Shown here piece by piece: positions 42,933 to 53,081 of a DNA stretch of 64,000 nucleotides. The notes beneath the pieces are model-generated. The model was given only the letters and a program-made list of their open reading frames with translations. It did no database searches and was not told the DNA's origin. Source of the DNA: Natronosalvus caseinilyticus (lineage in GTDB: Archaea; Halobacteriota; Halobacteria; Halobacteriales; Natrialbaceae); contig NZ_CP071596.1 of NCBI RefSeq assembly GCF_017357105.1, forward strand, positions 2,294,001-2,358,000, written 5' to 3'. Made by a program: the position numbers and the translations under genes. Position 1 is the first letter of the stretch. Each line of letters opens with the position of its first letter.

Positions 42933-44876
42933 ATGCCAGATGGTGACAAACCTACAATGGGCAAGCGTAGCAGCAGGAATCTGACCAGTCGGCGGTACGT
43001 CCTCGCCCTGACAGCGGGCGCGACGGCCGGTCTCGCCGGTTGTACGGGCGGCGACGGCGGGAACGGTGGTAACGGCGGGAACGGTGGTAATGGCGGGAAC
43101 GGTGGTAATGGAGGAAATGGGGGCAACGGCGACAATCGGACGCTAACTCGAATTGGCGGCACGACGCTTCCCGACGAGTACAACTTCAACCCGCTCGGTG
43201 AGCAGTTCCCCTCCCGGTTAGCCGATTTCACCAACGATCGGCAAACGATCGTCTACAACAACGGGAACGTCGAGACGCCCGCACTCGAGTCCTGGAACTG
43301 GGACCTCGATAGTCTGGTACTGACGAAGACGCTCCGCGACGACCTCGTCTTCTGGAACGGCGACCAGTACACTGCAGAGGACCTGTACACCTGGGAAGAA
43401 GTGAATCGGTTGATGTCACCCGACGGAAGCCAGTACGAGAACATCGAACTGGTCGACGACCTGACGATCGAGTACACTTACAAGGAGCCCAAGAATCCTG
43501 CGCTCATCGAGACGACCGACCTGGGTGGCGTGAGTGGAAACCTGGACTCCCTGACTGCGGAGACGTGGCAACCTCACCTCGAGGCACTGCAGGACGCGTC
43601 GACGGACGAGGAACGTGATGCGGCCTCTGCTGAGGTTCTCGACAAGAAAATCGATATCGACCAGTACATGAACGAAGGGCTCGGCACGGGGTCGTTCGAA
43701 CTCGTCGACTGGTCCACCCAGGGTGTCACGCTCGAACCCGTCGACCACCACCGCTGGTCCGAAGACATCCAGATCGAACAGTACGAGGAACTCGTCGCTG
43801 GGGGTGCCGCCCAGGACGAGTTAATATCGAACGAAAAGGTCGACTTCGCGTCCGTCGCGATGGAACAGAAGTATCGGGAAGTACTCCCCGACCACTACCA
43901 GGACCTCGCGAAGTACGCCTCGAAGTTCATGTACTCGATGACGATCAACTGGAACCACACCGAGGCACTCCAGGACCGTGCCGTTCGCCGCGCGATAACG
44001 GCAGTCATCAATACGCAAGACGTCGTCACGAACTTCGAGACCGGACTGCCGATCGACGTCCACACGGGCATCGAACAGGAGTGGAACAATACGTACCTCG
44101 GCGACGACCTGGACAACTTCATCGACTACGCACCCCAGGACTCCGACCACGAACTCGCAGACCAGTTCCTCGAGGCCGGCGGCTACTCGCGCGAAGACGG
44201 GACGGTTTACAATCCGGACGGCGAAGAGCTCGACCCGATCCTGATGCCCATCGGGACGGATTACTTCTTCAACGTCCCAGGACAGACCGTCCACGCCCAG
44301 CTCGAGGAGTACGGCTTCCCCGTCGTGTTCGAGGGCCAGGAGCAGAACCAGGTGTCCGAGCGGTTCAACCAGACGATGGACTGGGGGCTCACGCCGTACA
44401 GCCACTACGCAGCGGACTACCAGCACCCGGTCGGGTTCTTCCGGTACAACCACTCGTTCGGCCTTCGTCTCGTGTCACAGATCGCAACCGGTGGAACCAG
44501 CGCTGCGAACGATACGATCCAGCAGTGGCTCGACGACGGCCGCACGCACTCGCCGTACAACGGGAAGCCGCTCGTCTGGGAGATCCCAACCGAAATCGGT
44601 CAACTCGACCTCTCCGGCGACACCGAGGAGATCAATCTGGTCGAAACGGTCAACGAGATTATGGTTACGGACGACGTCGAGTGGACCAACGAACAGATCA
44701 AAAAGCTGTGCTGGATGTGGAACTTCCACATGCCAGAAATCGACCTGCTCTACCGTCAGTCCGGTCGCTGGGCTAACACGCGCGACTTCGACTGGTCGGT
44801 CGACGAGAAGTGGCGTCTCGAAACCAACAACGCGCTGTACCCCCTCATCAAGAACGGCACCGTCGGGTACCCATAA
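42933..44876 (+). CDS. ABC transporter substrate-binding lipoprotein, family 5 (Opp/Dpp type)
   Basis: A 647-aa protein. It has a Tat-type leader TSRRYVLALTAGATAGLAG and a lipobox ending in Cys 37 (LAGC), typical of haloarchaeal lipoproteins. A Gly-Gly-Asn repeat linker separates the anchor from the binding domain, which carries the family 5 features: ALESWNWDLDSLVLTKTLRDDLVFWNG at the start, then NWNHTEALQDRAVRRAITAVINTQDV, and a C-terminal lobe. The family binds oligopeptides or oligosaccharides, and in this context sugar oligomers are likely. It is the first gene of the set completed by two ATPase and two permease genes downstream. Confidence 0.9.
   Translation: MPDGDKPTMGKRSSRNLTSRRYVLALTAGATAGLAGCTGGDGGNGGNGGNGGNGGNGGNGGNGGNGDNRTLTRIGGTTLPDEYNFNPLGEQFPSRLADFTNDRQTIVYNNGNVETPALESWNWDLDSLVLTKTLRDDLVFWNGDQYTAEDLYTWEEVNRLMSPDGSQYENIELVDDLTIEYTYKEPKNPALIETTDLGGVSGNLDSLTAETWQPHLEALQDASTDEERDAASAEVLDKKIDIDQYMNEGLGTGSFELVDWSTQGVTLEPVDHHRWSEDIQIEQYEELVAGGAAQDELISNEKVDFASVAMEQKYREVLPDHYQDLAKYASKFMYSMTINWNHTEALQDRAVRRAITAVINTQDVVTNFETGLPIDVHTGIEQEWNNTYLGDDLDNFIDYAPQDSDHELADQFLEAGGYSREDGTVYNPDGEELDPILMPIGTDYFFNVPGQTVHAQLEEYGFPVVFEGQEQNQVSERFNQTMDWGLTPYSHYAADYQHPVGFFRYNHSFGLRLVSQIATGGTSAANDTIQQWLDDGRTHSPYNGKPLVWEIPTEIGQLDLSGDTEEINLVETVNEIMVTDDVEWTNEQIKKLCWMWNFHMPEIDLLYRQSGRWANTRDFDWSVDEKWRLETNNALYPLIKNGTVGYP
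43048..43137 (+). repeat. Gly-Gly-Asn coding repeat in lipoprotein linker
   Basis: About ten imperfect 9-bp units (GGNGGNGG in protein) follow the lipobox Cys. They form a flexible spacer that holds the binding domain off the membrane. The unit count may vary between strains. Confidence 0.7.
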
Positions 44877-45112
44877 CGAAACCCGTACAGCCGCTCGGTG
44901 AGCGGAATTCGCACCGTCCTCTTCCTCTCTTTCTCCCTCTTCTCTCACGGCTTCTGTCCCACGAGAAGCTATCCGTCGACAAACAGGTTCCTAAAAGCTT
45001 ATGTGAGAAAACTCCCCTCATTTGGGTATGGAACGGCTGATGATCGAGTTCTCGGTACGTGACGAATCGACCGCCACTGTAACGTCTACTGCTCCCGTAC
45101 AGGTGACTCTCT

Positions 45113-46192
45113 GTGACCGTCCGTGACGGAGTGACAACCTCGTCAAACTCCTGGGGGAGGGAGACGCTGATCGAAGTCCGCAACGCATCCGTCACGTTCG
45201 ACATGGAGCGGGGGACGTCGAAAGTGATGGACGACGTGACGATGGATATCCACCGGAACGAAATCCTGGGGATCGTGGGCGAGAGTGGCAGCGGCAAATC
45301 CATGTTCGCGTCGGCGCTCCTGGATGCAGTCGTCAACCCTGGCCGGTTGACCGGCGAGGTAATCTACCACCCTCCAGACGGCGATCCGTTCGACGTCCGT
45401 GACCTCGACGAAGAGGAACTCCGAAAGTTCCGGTGGGAGGAGGTCTCGATGGTGTTTCAGGGGGCGATGGACTCGTTCAACCCCACGATGTCGATCGGCG
45501 GCCACTTCACGGAGACGCTTCGGGCCCACAACCGTAACGTCGAGGAGGGAATGGCCTACGGCCGGGAGCTGCTCACGGACCTGTATCTCGATCCCGATCG
45601 CGTTCTCGACTCATACCCCCACGAACTCAGCGGCGGCATGCAACAGCGGGCACTGATTGCGCTCAGTCTGTTGCTCGAGCCGAGCGTCCTCGTGATGGAC
45701 GAACCGACTGCGGCACTCGACTTACTCATGCAGCGTTCGATCACGAACCTGCTGGCGAAAATCCACGACGAGTACGAGATCACGATGATCTTCATCACGC
45801 ACGATTTGCCGCTCGTCGCGGATCTGGCCGATCGCCTCGCCGTGATGTACGCGTTCCAGTTCGTGGAAGTGGGTCCGTGTTACGACATCCTGAAAGACGC
45901 CGCCCACCCCTACACTCGAGCGCTGTTGAAGGCCGTTCCAAACCTGTCGTCAGCCCTGGAAGATATGCAGCCGATCGAGGGTGACAGTCCCGACCCGGTC
46001 AACGTGCCGAAGGGGTGTTCCTATCACATTCGCTGTCCGCTCGCAGACGAGCAGTGTGTGGCGGTCGATCCGGAACTCGAACCGGTGAGCGGCGACCACG
46101 AGGTCGCCTGTTTCCACTGGGAGGACGCTCGAGAGCAGATCACCTATACCCTGAGCGACCAGAAACAGGAGGTGACGTTCGATGAGCCGTAG
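45113..46192 (+). CDS. ABC transporter ATP-binding protein, OppD/DppD type
   Basis: A 359-aa ATPase with Walker A GESGSGKSM, Q-loop MVFQGAMDSFNP, signature LSGGMQQRAL, Walker B VLVMDEPTAAL and H-loop ITHD. The C-terminal oligopeptide/dipeptide transporter domain ends in CSYHIRCPLADEQC, with the Cys spacing known to bind an iron-sulphur cluster in some DppD proteins. The start is GTG at 45113. The last 11 bases overlap the next gene. It energises import through the permeases encoded at 47.9-50.0 kb. Confidence 0.92.
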   Translation: MTVRDGVTTSSNSWGRETLIEVRNASVTFDMERGTSKVMDDVTMDIHRNEILGIVGESGSGKSMFASALLDAVVNPGRLTGEVIYHPPDGDPFDVRDLDEEELRKFRWEEVSMVFQGAMDSFNPTMSIGGHFTETLRAHNRNVEEGMAYGRELLTDLYLDPDRVLDSYPHELSGGMQQRALIALSLLLEPSVLVMDEPTAALDLLMQRSITNLLAKIHDEYEITMIFITHDLPLVADLADRLAVMYAFQFVEVGPCYDILKDAAHPYTRALLKAVPNLSSALEDMQPIEGDSPDPVNVPKGCSYHIRCPLADEQCVAVDPELEPVSGDHEVACFHWEDAREQITYTLSDQKQEVTFDEP

Positions 46193-47264
46193 TTCCGAAC
46201 CGGTCGTCACGCTGGACGACGTCGGTGTCGAGTTCTCGAGTACGTCGCTGATGCAGACCCTTCGACGGAAGGAGGCGGAGGTCGTCAGGGCGGTCGATGG
46301 GGTTTCCCTCGACATTCACGAGAACGAGGTGATCGTTCTCGTCGGTGAGAGCGGGTGCGGAAAGACCACGCTGGGGAAGACGGCCGTCGGCCTGCAGCGA
46401 CCCTCCGACGGTTCGGTACGGTACCGCGGACAGGACATCTGGGACGCCAAAGACGGAAGGGGTGACGTGGACATCCCGTTCGCGGACATCCGTCGATCGC
46501 TCCAGATCATCCATCAGGATCCGGGGAGTTCACTGAACCCCAACCGAACTATCCTCAGCAGTCTGTCGGTGCCGCTGAAGAAGTGGTATCCAAACTTGAG
46601 CGTCGACGATCGAGAGGAGCGTATCTACAAACTGCTCGATTACGTCGGGATGAAACCGGCGTCGTCGTACGCGTCGCGGTATCCACATCAGCTAAGCGGT
46701 GGTGAACAACAACGGGTCGCCCTGGGCCGTGCACTCCTGATGAACCCGGACGTAATTTTGGCTGACGAGGCCGTCAGTGCCCTCGACGTCTCGCTGCGGA
46801 TAGAGATGATGGACCTCATGCACGACCTGCAACGAGAGGTCAACACGTCCTACCTCTTCATTTCCCACGACCTCGCGAACGCGTACTACTTCGCGGAGAA
46901 GGTCGGCGGCCGTATCGGGATTATGTACCTCGGGAACCTAGTCGAGATCGGCGACGCCGAGGAGATCATCCGGAATCCGAAGCACCCCTACACGAAGATT
47001 CTTCGGTGGGCGACGCCGGTCATGGATCCGGACGCGGCGAGAGAAGGGACGAAAGAACTTCCAATGCGAAAGATCGACATTCCGGATCCGAAGCACCCGC
47101 CGAGCGGGTGCCGGTTCCACACCCGGTGTCCGAAGGCTCGAGAGGTGTGTACGACCCAGGTTCCACAGTTGACGCCAGCCGACGAAAGCGGCCGTTCGGA
47201 CGTCGCGTGCTTCCGGTCTGAGCGGAACCACGAGTACTGGAACAGCGAACCGCTTCCGGAGTGA
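46182..47264 (+). CDS. ABC transporter ATP-binding protein, OppF/DppF type
   Basis: A 360-aa ATPase partner of the upstream OppD-type protein. Walker A GESGCGKTT, signature LSGGEQQRVAL, Walker B VILADEAVSALD (Pro of the usual DEPVSALD is Ala) and H-loop FISHD are present, and the C-terminal domain has CRFHTRCPKAREVC. The ATG is preceded by GGAGGTGA at seven bases and overlaps the end of the upstream gene, which indicates translational coupling. Confidence 0.92.
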   Translation: MSRSSEPVVTLDDVGVEFSSTSLMQTLRRKEAEVVRAVDGVSLDIHENEVIVLVGESGCGKTTLGKTAVGLQRPSDGSVRYRGQDIWDAKDGRGDVDIPFADIRRSLQIIHQDPGSSLNPNRTILSSLSVPLKKWYPNLSVDDREERIYKLLDYVGMKPASSYASRYPHQLSGGEQQRVALGRALLMNPDVILADEAVSALDVSLRIEMMDLMHDLQREVNTSYLFISHDLANAYYFAEKVGGRIGIMYLGNLVEIGDAEEIIRNPKHPYTKILRWATPVMDPDAAREGTKELPMRKIDIPDPKHPPSGCRFHTRCPKAREVCTTQVPQLTPADESGRSDVACFRSERNHEYWNSEPLPE

Positions 47265-47533
47265 ATCGCGACGACGAACTGGCCGTAGACGCCCATTGCT
47301 TGCTCTCGTCTTCTTCGATGGGGTAACTGACGATGCTCGATTCCGGAAACAGTCGACGAGAAGAGGACTCGTACGCTCCCGAGCGTCGACTGGTGAGTGA
47401 AAGCAGGTGGACGCCATCGGTTTACCCCCTCAGTTCAGGTTTGGAAACGCACTGAGGGCGTTCAGAGGTTATAGCGATGAACCGAACCGGACTCGAGGCC
47501 GGTTCGACTCATCGATCGACGCTCGACGGAGCA

Positions 47534-47767
47534 CTAGTAGTCGCGTCTCGTACAGATGACGATCGCGACCGACATGACGACAGTGAGGGCAGCGAGCGTT
47601 GCGAGGTTCAGGACGACGATGACGTACGTCGCGCTCGCTGGTTCGACGACGGTGAGCGAAACTAGCGAGAACGCGATCAGGACCAGGGCCAGTGAGACGC
47701 CGAAGATCAGATAGAGTTTGTACGTACAGACTTGCTTGCCAAGTTCCGCGGTGAACGATCGCCCCAT
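47534..47767 (-). CDS. Small two-helix membrane protein, antisense within the ABC gene set
   Basis: A 77-aa protein with two clear hydrophobic segments (YLIFGVSLALVLIAFSLVSL and ATYVIVVLNLATLAALTVVM) and a charged C-terminus (CTRRDY). No family is recognised. The ATG at 47767 gives MGRSFTAELGKQV; the open frame continues upstream without family-like sequence. It lies on the strand opposite to the transporter genes, between the ATPase and permease genes, so it is probably regulated separately. Confidence 0.6.
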   Translation of the reverse strand: MGRSFTAELGKQVCTYKLYLIFGVSLALVLIAFSLVSLTVVEPASATYVIVVLNLATLAALTVVMSVAIVICTRRDY

Positions 47768-47887
47768 TACGTAGAGTGTCACCGTCGATTCCCTTATAAC
47801 TGTTCGGGTGTCGGTGAAGTCAGTTCGATTGAAAACAATATCCCCTGTCGAGGGCGTCTGCTTGGCATGATAACACCTGACGCAAAG

Positions 47888-47895
47888 TTTAATAT
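47888..47895 (+). promoter_or_regulatory. TATA-like box of the permease genes
   Basis: TTTAATAT is centred about 26 nt before the ATG at 47917. The permease genes therefore have their own promoter, separate from the ATPase genes. Confidence 0.5.
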
Positions 47896-47916
47896 CGACT
47901 AGCGAAATGAGCCAGT

Positions 47917-48936
47917 ATGAACTACTATGCCAGGAGAGTAGGGCAAGCAATTATTACGCTATTCTCTGTCATAACGATAACCTTTATTCTCTATCGTCTT
48001 ATGCCGGGTGGGCCGATCGAGGTCATGCGAGATCGGATGATACAGGATGCTCTTCAACAGGGCCAGGACGTAAACATCGAACAGATCAACCGAATGATCG
48101 AATTGCGAACGAACATCGACCCGGAACAGCCGATTCTCGAAGCCTACGCCGAGTACATGGTTAACATCGTCGTCTACCAGGACTTCGGCGAATCCCTCTG
48201 GCGTGGCGAGCCAGTTTTCGATATTCTCTTTCGAGCAATGCCGTGGTCGATCTTCGTGAGTATCTACGGGCTCTTGATCGGATTTAGCGCGAACATCGTC
48301 CTGGGCGCGCTCATGGCCTACAAAGAGGGGTCCCGGTTCGACAACGTCGCCTCGATCGGTGCGACGTTCCTCAACTCGGTTCCGTACTACGTTGGGGCGA
48401 TCCTGATGCTCTCGTTTCTCGGCTTCAAGTTCGGCTGGTTCCCGACCAGAGGTCGATACGATCCCTCCACGACGGCGGGGTTCAACATCCCCTTCATGCT
48501 GAGCGTGTTGCATCACTCTGCACTCCCCATCGCCTCGAGTATCATCGTCGGATTCGGCGGGTCAGCACTGGCGATGCGGGGGAACTGTATCCGCGTCATG
48601 GGGGAGAACTACCTCCGAGTAGCCCGACTCCGTGGCCTGAGTGACAATCGGATCGCGATCCGCTACGTCGGCAGAAATGCAATACTCCCCCTGTACACGA
48701 GCTTCATGATTGGCATCGCAGCGATCTTCAGCAGTTCGATCATCATGGAACAGATCTACACGTATCCCGGAATCGGATGGTACACTTACGAGGCGCTCTC
48801 TCAGCGAGATTATCCACTTTTGATGGGACTGCTCATATTCTTCTCGACGATCACCATCACCGGAATCATGATCGCCGACCTGACGTACGGGCTGATCGAT
48901 CCACGGGCCGGAACGAACGACAAAGAGTCATACTGA
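47917..48936 (+). CDS. ABC transporter permease, OppB/DppB type
   Basis: A 339-aa membrane protein with six transmembrane segments. MNYYARRVGQAIITLFSVITITFILYRLMPGGP is the standard N-terminus of the family. The EAA-type loop interacting with the ATPases is ENYLRVARLRGLSDNRIAIRYVGRNA, and SSIIMEQIYTYPGIGWYTYEAL follows. It forms the channel with the OppC-type partner encoded directly downstream (12 bp gap). Confidence 0.93.
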   Translation: MNYYARRVGQAIITLFSVITITFILYRLMPGGPIEVMRDRMIQDALQQGQDVNIEQINRMIELRTNIDPEQPILEAYAEYMVNIVVYQDFGESLWRGEPVFDILFRAMPWSIFVSIYGLLIGFSANIVLGALMAYKEGSRFDNVASIGATFLNSVPYYVGAILMLSFLGFKFGWFPTRGRYDPSTTAGFNIPFMLSVLHHSALPIASSIIVGFGGSALAMRGNCIRVMGENYLRVARLRGLSDNRIAIRYVGRNAILPLYTSFMIGIAAIFSSSIIMEQIYTYPGIGWYTYEALSQRDYPLLMGLLIFFSTITITGIMIADLTYGLIDPRAGTNDKESY

Positions 48937-48948
48937 GCTGATTTCAAG

Positions 48949-49995
48949 ATGGAACACAACGAACGGACGGCTGACGACGGGGCGAACGAAGCGAGGACCG
49001 ACGGCGGGTCGACGCCGGACTTCCTGACGAACATGTCCCAGTCGTCGACGTCGACGATGTCGAAACGCGAACGGTACTCACGGACGATCGATCGCTACTT
49101 CCTGACCCAGGCCCGAATCGCCTGGACCGACTGGCGAACCCGATTTGGAATCGTCGTGCTGGGACTGTTCATCTTCACTGGAACGGTGGGCGTCCACCTC
49201 GTCCCAGAACCGTCGATCAACGAGGCGGAGACGTACATGACCTGGTTCCAGTCGGTGGAATACCCCCTCGGTACCGACAATATGGGTCGGCCGATCCACA
49301 AACAGCTCGTCCACGCCACGCCTGCTGTGCTCAAAATGGGGCTCGCAGGGGCGATTTTCGCCGCAGGCGTTGCGGTCGTCGTCGGGACGGTTGCGGGGTA
49401 CAAAGGTGGAATCGTCGATTACGTCCTGATGCTCATCTCCGACATCCTCATGGTCATCCCCGGGCTTCCGCTGGTCGTCGTCCTGGCGGCCATCTACCAG
49501 CCGCGGGATCCATTCGCCGTCGGCGTGATCCTCGCGATCGACAGTTGGCCCGGATTAGCACGGACGATTCGGTCGCAGGTTCTGACGCTTCGCGAGGCGT
49601 CGTACGTCGAAGCCGTCCGCTCGATGGGCGTCTCGACGCGCTCGATTCTCCGAAACGACATTATCCCACAGCTCATGCCGTACGTACTGATCAACTCCGC
49701 ACAGGCCGCTCGAGGCGTGATCTTCGCATCCGTCGCGCTGTACTTCCTCGGATTCCTCCCGTACTCGGAGACGAACTGGGGGACGATGATGAACGACGCG
49801 TACGCGACCGGAGGCGCCCTCTCGAATCCCGAACGGGCCGCACACTGGTTGTATCCGCCGATGGCCGCGCTTATCCTGCTCTCGTTCGCACTGGTGTTGC
49901 TCTCGCAGGGACTCGACAAGGTGTTCAATCCACGACTCAGGGCTCGCCACTCCAAGACAGTCGACGATAGCGAGGACGTCACGAATCGAAACTGA
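48949..49995 (+). CDS. ABC transporter permease, OppC/DppC type
   Basis: A 348-aa permease. A polar N-terminal extension of about 50 residues precedes the first membrane segment FGIVVLGLFIFTGTVGVHL. YPLGTDNMGRPIHKQLVHATPAVLKMGLAGA is the conserved OppC block and EASYVEAVRSMGVSTRSILRNDIIP is the EAA loop. It pairs with the OppB-type permease and closes the transporter gene set. Confidence 0.93.
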   Translation: MEHNERTADDGANEARTDGGSTPDFLTNMSQSSTSTMSKRERYSRTIDRYFLTQARIAWTDWRTRFGIVVLGLFIFTGTVGVHLVPEPSINEAETYMTWFQSVEYPLGTDNMGRPIHKQLVHATPAVLKMGLAGAIFAAGVAVVVGTVAGYKGGIVDYVLMLISDILMVIPGLPLVVVLAAIYQPRDPFAVGVILAIDSWPGLARTIRSQVLTLREASYVEAVRSMGVSTRSILRNDIIPQLMPYVLINSAQAARGVIFASVALYFLGFLPYSETNWGTMMNDAYATGGALSNPERAAHWLYPPMAALILLSFALVLLSQGLDKVFNPRLRARHSKTVDDSEDVTNRN

Positions 49996-50179
49996 TCGGT
50001 CGCTATCCTCTTCGTCTTGTCTTCGTCTTCGTCTCTGCCTTCGTTTTCACTTTCAGGTCCCAACCCTGGTCACTGATTCAAAGACGAGTCCCCCGATCCG
50101 GTCGCCGGGATACCCTCGAGCGCACCCTGGGGAGGTGAACGTTTATGCACTTGTCGTCCGAAGGTCAGAGTAACGCACA

Positions 50180-50419
50180 ATGTCCACGAAAGTGTCCGAA
50201 GACTCACAGGGCGTGTCGTCCCGGATCGACCAGTCGGTCAAATCGTTGCTCGAGCAGCCACTGGCACTGAGTTTGCTGTTTGGCTTCGGCTTGCTCCTGA
50301 TCGGAGCGGTTCGAGGAGACGGTGCCGTTGCGGGAATGCTCGGTATCTACGGCGCGACGGTCATTCTCGTTTCGGTGGGTATCTACGTGATTTTGGCCGT
50401 GTTACGTCGCGGCCAGTGA
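50180..50419 (+). CDS. Small membrane protein (two transmembrane helices)
   Basis: A 79-aa protein. A polar N-terminus is followed by hydrophobic segments LALSLLFGFGLLLIGAV and MLGIYGATVILVSVGIYVILAVL and a basic end RRGQ. No family was recognised. A GTTTATGC box near 50140 is about 35-40 nt upstream. The gene follows the permease genes by about 180 bp on the same strand and could be an accessory protein of the importer, but this is only positional. Confidence 0.65.
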   Translation: MSTKVSEDSQGVSSRIDQSVKSLLEQPLALSLLFGFGLLLIGAVRGDGAVAGMLGIYGATVILVSVGIYVILAVLRRGQ

Positions 50420-50637
50420 ATCACGGACGTCCCAGCAGTCCATATTTCGAGAGTCTTCCGTTCAGACGTCGCGTTCAATCACACCGGCAGTCGAACAGTC
50501 ACCGAGCGTATCGTAGAGGGAAGACAGCGTGATTACTGCAGTCGTTGTCCGCCCAAGCACTCGATGGTCTCCACAACGTGATCGATCACGCTCGAGTGCA
50601 GCCGAAAGAACGCGCCGAAATCACGTTTCGGTGACCG

Positions 50638-51960
50638 TCAGTTGGAATCTCGGTTTCCGTGCGCCTGTTGGGGTCCCCACGTTGTTCCGGCCGTCCCGAG
50701 TTCCTCCGTGAGAACGAACTTTCCATAGACGTTGTTGGACGCGGTGATCGAGGTATACTGGTCGGTCCACTGGCGGATCGCCCCGCCATCGTCACCGGTT
50801 CCTTCGTCCGCACTGAACGGTGGGGCGCGGTCGGTGAAGAACCAGTTGTTCCGGATCGTGGCTCGCTCTCGCGGCACGCCACGGATGACGATCGCCGGTT
50901 GTGGCGCGCCGGAGACGGCGGCCTTCTCCGACAGAACGACGTTGTTCTCGATGTCCATGCGCACGCCCGCCTGTGGTTCGTCCATATCGTCGACCTCACC
51001 TCCGTGGGCGTCGATCGGTGCCAGCCGTGTCCGAGGGCCAAAGAGGTTGTTCCGGACCGTGTAGTTCATCGGCACGTCACCGCCCACGCCGGCAATGGAA
51101 CGACGGTTGTTGTCGAGGTAGTTGTACTCGATAAGCGGATCGCCGCCGTAGACGTTGATGCCGTACCCGAGTGCCGGCGATGGATTGTCGACGAACTCGT
51201 TGTGGTGGATGTAGACCCCTTCACACTCGTACGCACCCCACATTCCGACCCGGATGCCGGCGTACGTGAACCCGGAGAACTGGCAGTTGTCCACCTCGAC
51301 GTCGTCAGTGTCGTCGATCAGGAGTCCGTAGGTGATTCCGACGTCGTAGATACTGTCGATCCCTTTGTCCTCGTAGTCCCAGTACTCGTGTTCGGGCCCG
51401 GACAGTCGAAGTCCGGTGAGTCGGACGTCGTCACCGCCCGTACTGATGAACGCGTTGAACCCGTTCTCGTCCTGGGAGAGGAGCGCCCCGTCCGATCCGT
51501 CTCGCCCACGGTCGGACGCGAGCGTCACGCCGCCGGCGAGCGTGATGGAGACACCGGTCATATCGACCTCGGCGTCCCCCTCGACCCAGATGATCTCTCC
51601 GGCAGTCGCATCCCCGGCCGCCGTCTCGAGTTCGTCCGCATCGGAAACGACGTACGTGGCCAGTTCTCGAGTGACCGCACCGCCGTGGGGATACTCCTCA
51701 GCACCGTCGAGCCCGTCGGGATCGTACGCTTCACCACCGCCGAGTTCCGGATTGAACGGGCGACGGACGGTTTCGCCGTCGAGTGCGAGGATCTCGTCGG
51801 CCGAGAGGCGAACGAGATCGCCTGCCGTTCGAATCCGATTGGACGAGTCGGATGGGGTCTGGCTACTGGCGGTGAACGAGTCCGCATCGCCGGTCGTCGA
51901 ACCGGCCAACAGGACGCCGCTTGCGATACCAATGGACGAAAGATACGATCGTCTGTTCAT
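50638..51960 (-). CDS. Secreted right-handed beta-helix protein, possible polysaccharide lyase
   Basis: A 440-aa protein with a short twin-arginine leader (MNRRSYLSSIGIASGVLLAG). After TYVVSDADELETAAGDATAGEIIWVEGDAEVDMTG, a pectate-lyase-like opening, the sequence proceeds through coils such as RLTGLRLSGPE, VEVDNCQFSGFTYAGIRVG, VYIHHNEFVDNPSPALGYGI and YTVRNNLFGPRTRL. The pattern resembles PL1/PL6-type or NosD-like helices. Unlike the three other beta-helix proteins in the window it lacks the W..DVDA.GH N-terminal module. Catalytic residues could not be assigned. Confidence 0.82.
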   Translation of the reverse strand: MNRRSYLSSIGIASGVLLAGSTTGDADSFTASSQTPSDSSNRIRTAGDLVRLSADEILALDGETVRRPFNPELGGGEAYDPDGLDGAEEYPHGGAVTRELATYVVSDADELETAAGDATAGEIIWVEGDAEVDMTGVSITLAGGVTLASDRGRDGSDGALLSQDENGFNAFISTGGDDVRLTGLRLSGPEHEYWDYEDKGIDSIYDVGITYGLLIDDTDDVEVDNCQFSGFTYAGIRVGMWGAYECEGVYIHHNEFVDNPSPALGYGINVYGGDPLIEYNYLDNNRRSIAGVGGDVPMNYTVRNNLFGPRTRLAPIDAHGGEVDDMDEPQAGVRMDIENNVVLSEKAAVSGAPQPAIVIRGVPRERATIRNNWFFTDRAPPFSADEGTGDDGGAIRQWTDQYTSITASNNVYGKFVLTEELGTAGTTWGPQQAHGNRDSN

Positions 51961-53081
51961 GAGGGATACTCACATGATAGTGTATTGCAATGCCATATAA
52001 TGTTCACGTAAAACCTATGCTCTTTGTGGATTGAAATTATGGGTGGTTGTCTTTCCGTGATGATACGCTGTACGCCTCGAAGTCAATCGAATCGAAAGCG
52101 GCGAGCACTCGGTTGCTACTCCGACCCGGCTTCGTGGGGGTAGTCGAAGGGGTGGTTTCCACCGAACCAGATCGCCTGGTTCGTGTGGGTACTTCGAATG
52201 ACGGCGGTGTCGACAATCGTTTGGAATCGGAAAACGAACACTGTAGTCGGCATCTTCGGCGAATGTGCGCCCGTTTAGAACCGTTTGCTCGACAATGGAG
52301 GTCCATGCCGAATATATTTGTTTTGAATAATCAAACATATGGACGATGTAGTTCTAATTCGATTTTCTTTTATTTAATCATCAGACTACCAACTACATCC
52401 GTTCCCTGCGTGTGACATACATAGTGTTGTAAGGCCTGTAGTGGATTTAATTGGGCATCCCCGTGGATCGACCGCTCGTCCGTCAGCGAGCCGGTCGACC
52501 GTCAGCTATCGCTGTGGCAGTTCGATCTCGGGCGTTCGTTTGACCTATCCAAACGAGCCGCCGTGCGCGAGGGTTCCTGTGCACCGTCTCGATCCCTGGT
52601 CGAGGCTCTCTCGGTGGAACGATCGGTTTCGGTGACGACGAGTAATCGTTCCGTGGTGATCACCAGCAGTACGACCGGTGTATCGAACGACGAGAGTAGA
52701 CAAGAATCGAACGTCATGGCTCACTCGGTCGAGACTGTACGGTCGCAACTAGCCATTCTGGCCCTCTGGCTGGCCGAGGGGTGATTCGATTCGACGACTA
52801 CCGTACGACACTCCTCCTGGGTTCGATTGCTGTCCTCTGCCGGACTCGAGCCACCAGAGAACCACCCGGCCCCCTGTCAGAGATTCCCACACCCACTTAT
52901 GGATCGCTCCGAACGATTCTCGCTCTCGAGGACACGCCGTCACAGCCAATCCCAATGCGACCGTCGCCTCCATCGCTCGCCGTTTGCTCACCCGAAACGA
53001 TACGAATCCATTTCTGTCGGGTGCCGTTTCCGGATAGCCACCACCGAAATCGTGTTGTACTCGTGGTGAGTACGTGCCACC
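51961..53081. other. 1.1-kb intergenic region without a convincing gene
   Basis: The left end holds a reverse-strand CATTATATGG promoter element for the beta-helix gene. AT-rich DNA lies at 52300-52440, including a TTTGA-ATAA-TCAAA inverted repeat near 52330. Several short frames exist on both strands, but none has haloarchaeal protein composition. A decayed gene or mobile-element scar is possible. Confidence 0.4.

Noticed and set aside
43048-43137. A tandem repeat that could be taken for a CRISPR-like or VNTR locus
   Set aside because: It is the coding sequence of a Gly-Gly-Asn linker just after the lipobox of a lipoprotein, a common haloarchaeal feature.
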